This document shows positions 30,129 to 36,137 of a stretch of 64,000 nucleotides of DNA, piece by piece. Positions within the stretch are counted from its first letter, which is position 1; each line of letters starts with the position of its first letter. The position numbers were made by a program, and so were the translations under genes. The notes beneath the pieces are model-generated. The model searched no databases. It was not told the origin of the DNA and saw nothing but the letters and a program-made list of their open reading frames with translations. Source of the DNA: Micromonospora chalcea (lineage in GTDB: Bacteria > Actinomycetota > Actinomycetes > Mycobacteriales > Micromonosporaceae); NCBI RefSeq assembly GCF_002926165.1, contig NZ_MAGP01000013.1, positions 1-64,000 on the forward strand. The letters are read 5' to 3'.

Positions 30129-30530
30129 GTGCCCGTACCCCGGCTGATTCCCATCGCGCACGAGCCCGGCCACCGGACGGACACGATCGGCCGCTACGAC
30201 GAAGGGCTGTTCCTCGCCTCGGCGTGGGACCACCACGCGTACGTGCACCTGTTCGACCACGACGGGACGTACCGGAACTCGACCATTACGCGGGTTCCGC
30301 ATCGAGGCGCGCTGAGCGAGGCGCTCGACGGGCTGCTCGCGAGCCTGCCCGGCAGGTCGTACGGCGACATCGCCGTACGACCGTTCCAGACCCGTCAGGA
30401 CGGCGTCGTGTTCGGTCTGGTCGACGAGTCCGGCGACCGGGCAGGCGACGGCAGCCACGTCGACTGGGTCGAGCTGTATCCGGATCGCCTCGGATTCCAC
30501 GAGCCATGGGACGGCCTCTACGACACGTGA
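30129..30530 (+). CDS. Hypothetical protein at the left edge of the mobile island
   Basis: A 133-residue soluble protein beginning with GTG (MPVPRLIPIAHEPGH). It has a regular alpha/beta composition, strings of Asp/His (SAWDHHAYVHLFDHDGTYRN) and no membrane helix. I do not recognise the family. Base composition is still close to the chromosome, so I place the island boundary just after it. Confidence 0.62.
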   Translation: MPVPRLIPIAHEPGHRTDTIGRYDEGLFLASAWDHHAYVHLFDHDGTYRNSTITRVPHRGALSEALDGLLASLPGRSYGDIAVRPFQTRQDGVVFGLVDESGDRAGDGSHVDWVELYPDRLGFHEPWDGLYDT

Positions 30531-30667
30531 CGGTTGGCGTTGTGGTCCTCACAGGTCGGAGCTCCGCCAACCGCTCGTTGACGCCGACCCGTTCGTCTTG
30601 CCGGTCAGGGTGCGAGGAAGAAGTACGCCACGACACCCTTGTGATCGGAGTTCGTGTCCCCGGCGGT

Positions 30668-30799
30668 GCGGGCGAGAACATCAAGGCGCTGTCCCTGTAC
30701 CTCGACCACGCCGACCTAAGCTTCACGCTGCGGGTCAACACCTACCTACTGCCGACAAGCGAGGACCGCGCCCGCCGAGTGATTGAGCTTCTGCCGTGC
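30668..30799 (+). pseudogene. Tyrosine recombinase (integrase) C-terminal remnant, left edge
   Basis: Reading frame +2 here encodes ENIKALSLYLDHADLSF, then TLRVNTYLLPTSEDRARR. This is recognisably the C-terminal segment of actinomycete phage/AICE integrases (compare YLGHSDPGFTLRTYTHLMPSS), including the His-x-D and the Tyr of the catalytic HxxR...Y region. The N-terminal 300 or so residues are missing and no integrase start precedes it. It is a scar of a former integrative element. Confidence 0.7.
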
Positions 30800-30962
30800 C
30801 GGGTAACCATCGGTCACACATCGGGCATGGTGACCGCTTCGGTGTGAACTGTCGGCGAGCCGGTCGGATCAGATCCGATGCGACGTCAGGCAGCCTGTTG
30901 GTGTACTGCTCGGCCGGGTTCGGCTGGCACGGTTGCTGTACTTCGCTGCTGTACTGCTGGCC

Positions 30963-31136
30963 TCAGATCAGACGCTGGATGCGGACCTTCGGGCGCTCAT
31001 TTCTGAGGTGGCCTTGCTTGTGCTGGCGGACCTGCTCCTCCCAGACCTCCTGGTCGTAGTCCAGGTCCGGCGGGGTCCACCTGTGGGAGCCGTCGCTGTA
31101 GTGGAACTTTTCGTCGCCGGGTCGCAGGATGCTCAT
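30963..31136 (-). CDS. Small protein of an integrative-element gene trio
   Basis: A 57-residue product (MSILRPGDEKFHYSDGSHRW, ending RIQRLI) that is hydrophilic and charged. ATG 31136 overlaps the stop of the preceding gene by 4 bp (ATGA), which strongly supports translation. The family is unknown, but such short proteins lie at the end of a conserved trio in actinomycete integrative and conjugative elements. No membrane helix is seen. Confidence 0.6.
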   Translation of the reverse strand: MSILRPGDEKFHYSDGSHRWTPPDLDYDQEVWEEQVRQHKQGHLRNERPKVRIQRLI

Positions 31137-31351
31137 CGGGTCCAGCCGAGAAATCGGTGGTGCAGGTGGCCGGCGGGAACGTGGGCCAGGTCCTGGGCGG
31201 CGTCGACGAGCTGGGCGGCAAGGTAGAGGGCCAGCGACACGGGGGCGCGGTCATAGTCAGCGCGCAGTTCCCGCCGCCGAGTTTGGCAGGGCCACTCTCC
31301 CGCACAACCGCCGCAGGTCCAGGCCGGTTTGATCGGGTGGTGGGTCGTCAT
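31133..31351 (-). CDS. Small CxxC protein of AICE type (often called flavin reductase)
   Basis: A 72-residue protein, MTTHHPIKPAWTCGGCAGEWPC, with paired cysteines (CGGC, then WPC) that probably bind zinc. A helical segment follows (APVSLALYLAAQLVDAAQDL) and the end is RFLGWTR. This pattern is common on actinomycete integrative and conjugative elements, where databases often label it flavin reductase without evidence. The start overlaps the upstream gene stop by 4 bp. Confidence 0.72.
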   Translation of the reverse strand: MTTHHPIKPAWTCGGCAGEWPCQTRRRELRADYDRAPVSLALYLAAQLVDAAQDLAHVPAGHLHHRFLGWTR

Positions 31352-31536
31352 CGCGGGCCGTCCTGGCTGGGCCAGTGGCCGCGGTTGATCGGGATGCGGT
31401 GGCGGCTTCGGCAGGGCAAGCTGCTTCCGCAGCGGCAGACGTGCTGCCAGTGCCGCCATGACCAGACGGGCCGATGACGGCGGGCGAGGGTGAGCGCCAC
31501 CGCCGGGACGTACTCGTCATAGGAGACGCGCTTCAT
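31348..31536 (-). CDS. Small Arg/Trp-rich protein, first of the AICE trio
   Basis: A 62-residue product beginning MKRVSYDEYVPAVALTLARR, with RPVWSWRHWQHVCRCGSSLPC. Two or three cysteines suggest a small zinc-binding motif. It overlaps the next gene by 4 bp. ATG 31536 has only a weak ribosome site, so translation may begin elsewhere in the open frame, but the C-terminal 55 residues look genuine. It is transcribed divergently from the GntR gene across a 222-bp gap (31537-31758) in which I see no gene. Confidence 0.62.
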   Translation of the reverse strand: MKRVSYDEYVPAVALTLARRHRPVWSWRHWQHVCRCGSSLPCRSRHRIPINRGHWPSQDGPR

Positions 31537-31758
31537 CGGCTTGCCGGAGCCGTTGGGGCGACTCTTCGCCGCGTCATGGGATCGGAAGGGAGCACTGCCG
31601 TCTCCTCGTGCCGCAGGTGTCCGGGGGCGTGGATGCCCGATCACGGGGGATGCGCCGGACATCCACGCCGGTGAGGACGGCCCACAGCGCCAACCGGGGG
31701 AATCGACCTCCTCGGCAACCTCCCACAGGTACCGTTGGGTAGTCAAGGGCTGACGTAG

Positions 31759-32001
31759 GTGGTCTACTCGTGTTGCCAACCGAGGGGAACACCGTGCCAC
31801 CGCTACGAGCAGATCGCCGACGACCTCGCCGAACGCATCGCTACCGGCGAGTTCCCGCCGGGCTCCAAGCTGCCCAGCCGTCGAGAGTTGATCGAGCACT
31901 ACGGCGTAACGGAGCCCGTGATCGACCGCGCCATGCAGGTGCTACGGATCAAGGGCATGACCGAGACCCTGCCGGGCGTAGGCGTCTTCGTCGCCGAATA
32001 A
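31759..32001 (+). CDS. GntR-type HTH regulator, DNA-binding domain only
   Basis: An 80-residue protein consisting almost only of a GntR winged helix: RYEQIADDLAERIATGEFPPG, then KLPSRRELIEHYGV and a wing ending LPGVGVFVAE. No effector domain follows. Short GntR proteins of this type regulate transfer and replication genes in actinomycete integrative elements. The GTG start is uncertain, as the first 12 or so residues (VYSCCQPRG) look unlike the family. It is divergent from the small-gene trio. Confidence 0.8.
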   Translation: MVYSCCQPRGTPCHRYEQIADDLAERIATGEFPPGSKLPSRRELIEHYGVTEPVIDRAMQVLRIKGMTETLPGVGVFVAE

Positions 32002-32165
32002 TCGCCCAAGGTCCGCCAGCCGGCCTGGACCCCTCGCTTGTAAGTTCTGGGCGCTTCGTCTGGTGGCGTCCATCCGCGTACGCGACCTCGGGCGACTGTC
32101 CGCGCTCGGCAGCCGGCGGCCGTCCTCGTTCATCCCGTTGCTGTCACCGTTGCTGTCGCCGGCCG

Positions 32166-32327
32166 CTATGCCTCCGACTCGGGAGTCATAGTGTCGAAGC
32201 CCGCTTGCTCGGTGTAGAGGATCGCAGCCCACCGGTCGAAGGTGAGCCTGTGAATGGCTCGCACGATCGCCCAGTCCAGCAGGTAGCCAGACGTAGCGAC
32301 CTCCGCGAGCGTGTCACAGAAGGTCAG
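32166..32327 (-). CDS. Short coding segment overlapping the preceding gene (CTG start or frameshift)
   Basis: In this frame the sequence reads LTFCDTLAEVATSGYLLDW, then a helix ending in TPESEA, 53 residues in all. The composition looks like true protein (alternating hydrophobic and charged positions). There is no ATG, GTG or TTG in frame. A CTG overlaps the TGA of the upstream gene (CTGA). It may be a coupled CTG-start gene or the C-terminus of the upstream protein in another frame. Confidence 0.4.
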   Translation of the reverse strand: MTFCDTLAEVATSGYLLDWAIVRAIHRLTFDRWAAILYTEQAGFDTMTPESEA

Positions 32328-32623
32328 GTCAACGGGCCCCCTTGGTCAAGCCCGTGATCGATGGCGCTCTTGACGGCATCGGGTTGGGTAACCAAACGCA
32401 GGACAATAGGAGACGTTTGCTCGCCGGCGGCCACGGCCGTCGGATATCGGTCGCGGGCTTCCGCAACAACGTCGCGGTCGCTGGACAGCTCGTACGATGC
32501 CCAACCGACACCATCCCCAGCCGGCGTAGCAGCCACCACCGGGTACCGCCTTCGAATCTCCGCGACCAGCTCGTCCAGGAGGCGCTGCGCCACTGGCTCG
32601 CCGGACCGCATGAACAAGGTCAT
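32324..32623 (-). CDS. Hypothetical protein of the mobile island
   Basis: A 99-residue soluble protein (MTLFMRSGEPVAQRLLDELV, ending DHGLDQGGPLT), alternating helix and strand, without a recognised motif. The start could be any of several codons near 32623-32671. I chose the ATG that begins sequence with a protein-like pattern. Its stop overlaps the next short coding segment in another frame. It may be an element-borne accessory protein, but nothing shows its role. Confidence 0.55.
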   Translation of the reverse strand: MTLFMRSGEPVAQRLLDELVAEIRRRYPVVAATPAGDGVGWASYELSSDRDVVAEARDRYPTAVAAGEQTSPIVLRLVTQPDAVKSAIDHGLDQGGPLT

Positions 32624-33314
32624 CACTTCCGCCACGCAGACATCCTTGCTCAGCCTGCACACCACTGGCACGCAGACGAACCCACCCTCAGCTTGGGAAT
32701 CCGGTTGAGTCGCCGCTCATGGTCCCGGTAAAGGCTGGTCGTGGGTGCTCGGGCGGTCCGACCCAGCGCTGCGACGGACCTCCGCTGGCCCGTGTTGACC
32801 GCTGTATCGGGCACGTATCGGGCACAGACTCAGGTGAAGCCATGCTTGAACCTCTGTCTTGCAAAGGCTGCTCGGGACCATGGAGGCTCGGCAATCGATG
32901 TCAAGGACTGACTGTGAGCATGGTGGGGCCGGCTCGGAAGTGGTGAGCTGCTAGTCGGCAGCGGTAGGGGTGACTCTAGGTCTGACTGGCTTTATCTTCA
33001 GGGACTTTGCTGTCCTGAACCAGCGGGCTGGTGTGCCGTTGTCGAACTTCTCGCCGACTTCCGCTGTCTGGCGACCGCCAGTCGCCCATCCCCCGGCCGA
33101 ATCCCGCCGGGGTTGCGGACTGCACTTTTCGACCACTGCTGATGGCTGGCGACCCTCGTCGATGAGCAGATGCGGGGCACCGTTGGTTCACCCTGAGGGC
33201 CGGCCACATCGAGGCTCATGCTGCCTCCCTGCTGCATCGCTGCACGACGCCTAGCTGCTTACAGCTGCGGTTCCCACTATGCTGACCCTCTCAGGGTGCG
33301 TGGGAGGGATGAGG
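32624..33314. other. Non-coding or decayed stretch of the island
   Basis: About 690 bp in which I can support no gene. Open frames exist on both strands but lack codon bias, ribosome sites and recognisable motifs. An 11-bp tandem duplication lies at 32804-32825. The sequence is less GC-rich than the core genome. Confidence 0.55.
32804..32825. repeat. Tandem 11-bp duplication
   Basis: GTATCGGGCAC occurs twice in immediate succession (32804-32814 and 32815-32825) within the island. It could be part of an old attachment or regulatory site. This is inferred only from position. Confidence 0.6.
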
Positions 33315-33536
33315 ATGGACTGGCTTTTTCAAGGCCTCGGAACGCTGCTCGTGGGCATCATCCTCGGGGCTACCGGTGATCGGTTGTACATTAACGCAAG
33401 TCGCAAGAAGAGCCTACGGATGACCCAAAAGGCGGGCCGCAACTCAAACCTGTCCCAGGTTGGGCGTGACTCTTACACGTCCGTAGATCCCCAGTTTCAA
33501 AGGTCGGGCGGAAGTGAGCAAGATAGCGAGGTTTAG
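33315..33536 (+). CDS. Small single-helix membrane protein, partner of the LPO_1073-like gene
   Basis: A 73-residue product with one N-terminal hydrophobic helix (WLFQGLGTLLVGIILGATG) and a polar C-terminal tail. The tail contains RNSNLSQVGRDSYTS, a pattern of the Gln-x-Gly-Arg-Asp type seen at the start of several bacterial conflict-system effectors. I chose ATG 33315 because GGAGGG lies 6 nt upstream. It ends 2 bp before the next start codon, so the two genes are almost certainly one operon. Confidence 0.65.
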   Translation: MDWLFQGLGTLLVGIILGATGDRLYINASRKKSLRMTQKAGRNSNLSQVGRDSYTSVDPQFQRSGGSEQDSEV

Positions 33537-33538
33537 GA

Positions 33539-34576
33539 GTGGGGGATCGCCTAGTTCAGCGAGGGGGAGACAATTCCACACTCTATCAGGCAAGCGTTGC
33601 CCACTATGGGATTTCATACGCAGACGCAAAAGAGATCGCGCTCGACGTCTTTCAAAAGAACTTCCTTCAACTATCGGAAGAGGCTGCCGAAGTGGCGGCG
33701 CGTCGAGCCGAGGCGGCCACCGAAGCCTTTTTTAAGCAATTGCAAAGCAAATATCCTGAGGCTATCGCGGCAGCACGTGAGCCAGGCTTCCAGCGAGCGC
33801 TATTCTCAGTGCAACTCAATGCCGCATGTTCAGAAGACGGAGCAATGGATGGGCTGCTAGTAGAGGTCTTAGTAGAACGCGCAAACGAGATTGGGAAATC
33901 GCTCCGACGCATCGTCCTCGACGAAGCCCTCCTCACTATCCCCAAGATTACCACAGCCCAGATGGAGACGCTGTCACTATGCTTCTACCTGAAACAAGTT
34001 GCACACTCGGGCTTCTCGCACTCGCATGACAGTGCACTGGAAGCCTTGCACCAGATGCTTAGGATCTGCGTTGCACCCTTCCAAGATGCTGCAATTTCTC
34101 TGAAGGAACTTCGCCACTTACAGTACGCCGGGTGTATTTCTATATCCGCTGGCTCTTCCACTGTCGGCGAGACGTATGCGAGAACGTATCCTGGCTTGTT
34201 CTGCAATCCCATTAATCCCCATTCCGTCAAGGACGTACTGCGGCCTGCCTTTATTCCACATCCCGAACATCGTGCCAGCCTTCGAATACCGGTTGTCAAA
34301 CGCGAGGATCTCGACCCCTACCTTGAAGGAAAGGGCATGATCGAGCATCGTTCCGACATCGAAAGCATTCTGTCCGCGAACTCAATGCCCCACAATCTTG
34401 TTCTCGACAAGTTGTGCGAGGCGGGCGGAGCGGTGGAGACAGTCCTTCGGAAATGGGAAGCCGACCCCCGCAACATGAGCTACGTTGAGCTAACGTCCGT
34501 AGGCACAGCGATCGGTCACGCCAATCTGGTACGTGCGACCGCATTCTCAACGCCGTTAGAAGTTTGGATTCCCTGA
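33539..34576 (+). CDS. LPO_1073/Vpar_1526-like family protein
   Basis: A 345-residue soluble protein. The N-terminus GGDNSTLYQASVAHYGISY, a long helical middle rich in Ala/Glu, and a C-terminus ending TAIGHANLVRATAF...LEVWIP resemble what I remember of the LPO_1073/Vpar_1526 family, often found on mobile or variable loci. Its molecular function is not known. Lower GC and relaxed codon use mark it as transferred. It follows a small membrane protein by 2 bp. The IS element begins at or inside its stop codon, so the native 3' end may be altered. Confidence 0.68.
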   Translation: MGDRLVQRGGDNSTLYQASVAHYGISYADAKEIALDVFQKNFLQLSEEAAEVAARRAEAATEAFFKQLQSKYPEAIAAAREPGFQRALFSVQLNAACSEDGAMDGLLVEVLVERANEIGKSLRRIVLDEALLTIPKITTAQMETLSLCFYLKQVAHSGFSHSHDSALEALHQMLRICVAPFQDAAISLKELRHLQYAGCISISAGSSTVGETYARTYPGLFCNPINPHSVKDVLRPAFIPHPEHRASLRIPVVKREDLDPYLEGKGMIEHRSDIESILSANSMPHNLVLDKLCEAGGAVETVLRKWEADPRNMSYVELTSVGTAIGHANLVRATAFSTPLEVWIP

Positions 34577-35456
34577 GAGGACGTCTGATTCGCGTATTTT
34601 GCATGTGTTGTGGTTTTAGGGGTTCTCGCCGGGTTGGGGTGGTTTCGGTGGTGAGGCGTTTGGCGAGGTTGTCGATCATGGCGAGGGTGATCATGCTGGC
34701 GGAGTTGTCGGGGCGGGTTTCGTAGTCGCGGACGAGTCGGCGGTGGTGCATGAGCCAGCCGATGGTGCGTTCGACGACCCATCGGCGTTTGACGACGCTG
34801 AAGCCTTTGATCTGTGGGTCTTTGGTGACGATCTCAACGTCGACGCCGAGGGCGGCGCCGTGTTCGACGACACGGTTTTTGAAGCCGGCGTCGACCCAAG
34901 TTTTGGCCAGGGTGGGGTAGGTGGTGGCCTGGTCGAGCAGGTCGATGCCGATGGTGTTGTCGCTGGCGCTGGCGGCGGTGACGATGACGGCGAGGAGCAG
35001 GCCGAGGGTGTCGGTGATGATGCCCCGTTTGCGGCCGACGATCTTCTTCCCTGCGTCGGTGCCTTGGGTGGACAGTGGGACGTTGGTGGAGGTCTTCACA
35101 CTTTGGCTGTCCATGATGGGTGCGATGGTGCGGCCGTGGTGGTCGCGGACGAGGCCGGTGAGCTGGTAGTTGAGTTCGGTGAAGATGCCTTCCTTGCTCC
35201 AGGCGGCGAAGTAGCCGTAGACCGTCGCGTGGGGCGGGAAGTCGTGGGGCGGGAAGTCGTGGGGCAGGTAGCGCCAGGCGATGCCGGTGCGGTTGACGTA
35301 CAGGATGGCGTTGAAGATGTCGCGCAGGTCGTGGCTGGGGGCGCGGCCGCTGACGCCGGCGTCGGTGCGGGCCTGCCGCCAGGCGGTCAGGCGGGGTGCG
35401 ATCAGCGCCCACCGGGCGTCGGACAGGTCGGACGGATAGGGTCGCCGTGCGGTCAT
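34296..35456 (-). CDS. IS5-family DDE transposase with read-through C-terminus
   Basis: The first 294 or so residues match IS5-family transposases: RPYPSDLSDARWALI near the start, IMDSQSVKTS carrying the first Asp, TLAKTWVDAGFKN with the second, and RRWVVERTIGWLMHHRRL with the catalytic Glu. The frame then runs about 92 residues past the element end, antisense to the neighbouring gene, so the extra tail is not native. A 15-bp tandem duplication near the N-terminus repeats HDFPP. Both oddities make activity uncertain. Confidence 0.85.
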   Translation of the reverse strand: MTARRPYPSDLSDARWALIAPRLTAWRQARTDAGVSGRAPSHDLRDIFNAILYVNRTGIAWRYLPHDFPPHDFPPHATVYGYFAAWSKEGIFTELNYQLTGLVRDHHGRTIAPIMDSQSVKTSTNVPLSTQGTDAGKKIVGRKRGIITDTLGLLLAVIVTAASASDNTIGIDLLDQATTYPTLAKTWVDAGFKNRVVEHGAALGVDVEIVTKDPQIKGFSVVKRRWVVERTIGWLMHHRRLVRDYETRPDNSASMITLAMIDNLAKRLTTETTPTRREPLKPQHMQNTRIRRPLRESKLLTALRMRSHVPDWRDRSLCLRTLAQRSSCCGGRLPISEGLSPPLRPPRTTCREQDCGALSSRTECFRCRNDARSCPFLQGRGRDPRV

Positions 35457-35488
35457 GACTCAGGCGTACGGTGCCGGGACGCGGGCTC
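34575..35488. mobile_element. IS5-family insertion sequence (ends tentative)
   Basis: The element contains the transposase reading leftward. A possible left end GAGAGGACGTC (34575) and right end GAGCCCGCGTC (read inward from 35488) share GAG....CGTC. This is weak support for terminal inverted repeats. No clear target duplication is visible. The left end coincides with the stop codon of the LPO_1073-like gene. Confidence 0.6.
35231..35260 (-). repeat. 15-bp in-frame tandem duplication inside the transposase
   Basis: GGGGCGGGAAGTCGT is present twice in direct succession (35231-35245, 35246-35260) and a third partial copy follows. It inserts five residues (HDFPP repeated) relative to the family pattern WRYLPHDFPPHATVYGYF. 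Replication slippage is the likely cause. Confidence 0.85.
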
Positions 35489-35648
35489 GACGGACTTCAT
35501 GTCCGTCGATGTCGGGGTAAAAGTGAATTAGACACGATCGCGGGCGGAATGCGCTGATTCCGGTCAGGGATGAATCGACCGGGATGCATCATTTCCCGGT
35601 CAAGTCGGGCACTTGCACCCCTCGATTACTCGAGACGCAAATCGGCCG

Positions 35649-35873
35649 CTACTGACGTGAAGATGAAGCAAACGTCCAGTAAGGGGTGCGGGCGGCGAAG
35701 TCGGCGCGGAGGGCGATGTAGACGTCGCGGACGATGTAGCGCCTGAGGTAGCGGAGGAATTCTTGCTTGTTGAGGCCTTCGGTGATGCGTCACTGCTGGT
35801 AGGCGTGAGTGCGTGGGTCGTAGCGCAGGCGGTAGAGGGCGATGGTGTGCAGGGCGTGGTTGGTGCCGCAGTC
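35649..35873 (-). pseudogene. IS110-family transposase C-terminal fragment with an in-frame stop
   Basis: The minus strand reads DCGTNHALHTIALYRLRYD, then an in-frame TGA, then TEGLNKQEFLRYLRRYIVRD and VYIALR. This closely follows the C-terminal end of IS110-family transposases (NHALHTIALVRLRYDPRTQAY...RRTAEGKTKKE). The catalytic RuvC-like half is absent and the internal stop breaks what remains. It abuts the right-hand integrase scrap. Between the IS5 element and this fragment (35489-35648) I see only a small hairpin, GACGGA/TCCGTC. Confidence 0.75.
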
Positions 35874-35954
35874 GCCTCCTCCGGATCGTGCAGCCGGGCC
35901 GGCAACGGAAGATCATCAACGGGCACGCCGATGAGGGTAGTCCGGGGTAAGCCT

Positions 35955-36137
35955 CCGAGCACCACGCTGCGCGTCTACACCCACCTCCTGCCGAGCAGCG
36001 AGGACCGCACCCGCCGAGCGATCGACGCCGCCTTCGGGCACGGCCCGACCGACCCCGACGGCCTGGCGACGGCCCAGCCGGGTGCCGGAAGAGTGTTTGC
36101 GCAGCTCAGGAAGGGTGACGGCGTCACTTGGCGTTGA
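35955..36137 (+). pseudogene. Tyrosine recombinase C-terminal remnant, right edge
   Basis: The frame reads STTLRVYTHLLPSSEDRTRR, then AIDAAFGHG, the very C-terminus of an actinomycete integrase with its catalytic Tyr. Everything before it is missing or replaced by the IS110 fragment. It overlaps the last codons of metH on the other strand. Its DNA closely resembles the left-edge remnant near 30.7 kb, in the same orientation. Confidence 0.78.

Noticed and set aside
30224..30667. Open frame running from inside the 30.1-kb gene to the left integrase scrap
   Set aside because: The first part is out of frame with the 133-residue gene that has better coding signs. Only the last third (from 30668) shows integrase similarity.
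30850..30960. tRNA-like attachment site beside the left integrase remnant
   Set aside because: I looked for a cloverleaf or a T-arm motif in 30.80-30.96 kb and near 36.1 kb and did not find one, so no attachment site can be placed.
31942..32232. Minus-strand 96-codon frame over the GntR gene
   Set aside because: It overlaps the GntR coding end antisense and lacks protein-like patterning. The frame one base away (32166-32327) is the better coding candidate.
32719..33254. Several short open frames (75-95 codons) in the island gap
   Set aside because: They have no ribosome site, no codon bias and high Cys/Trp/Arg content typical of non-coding frames.
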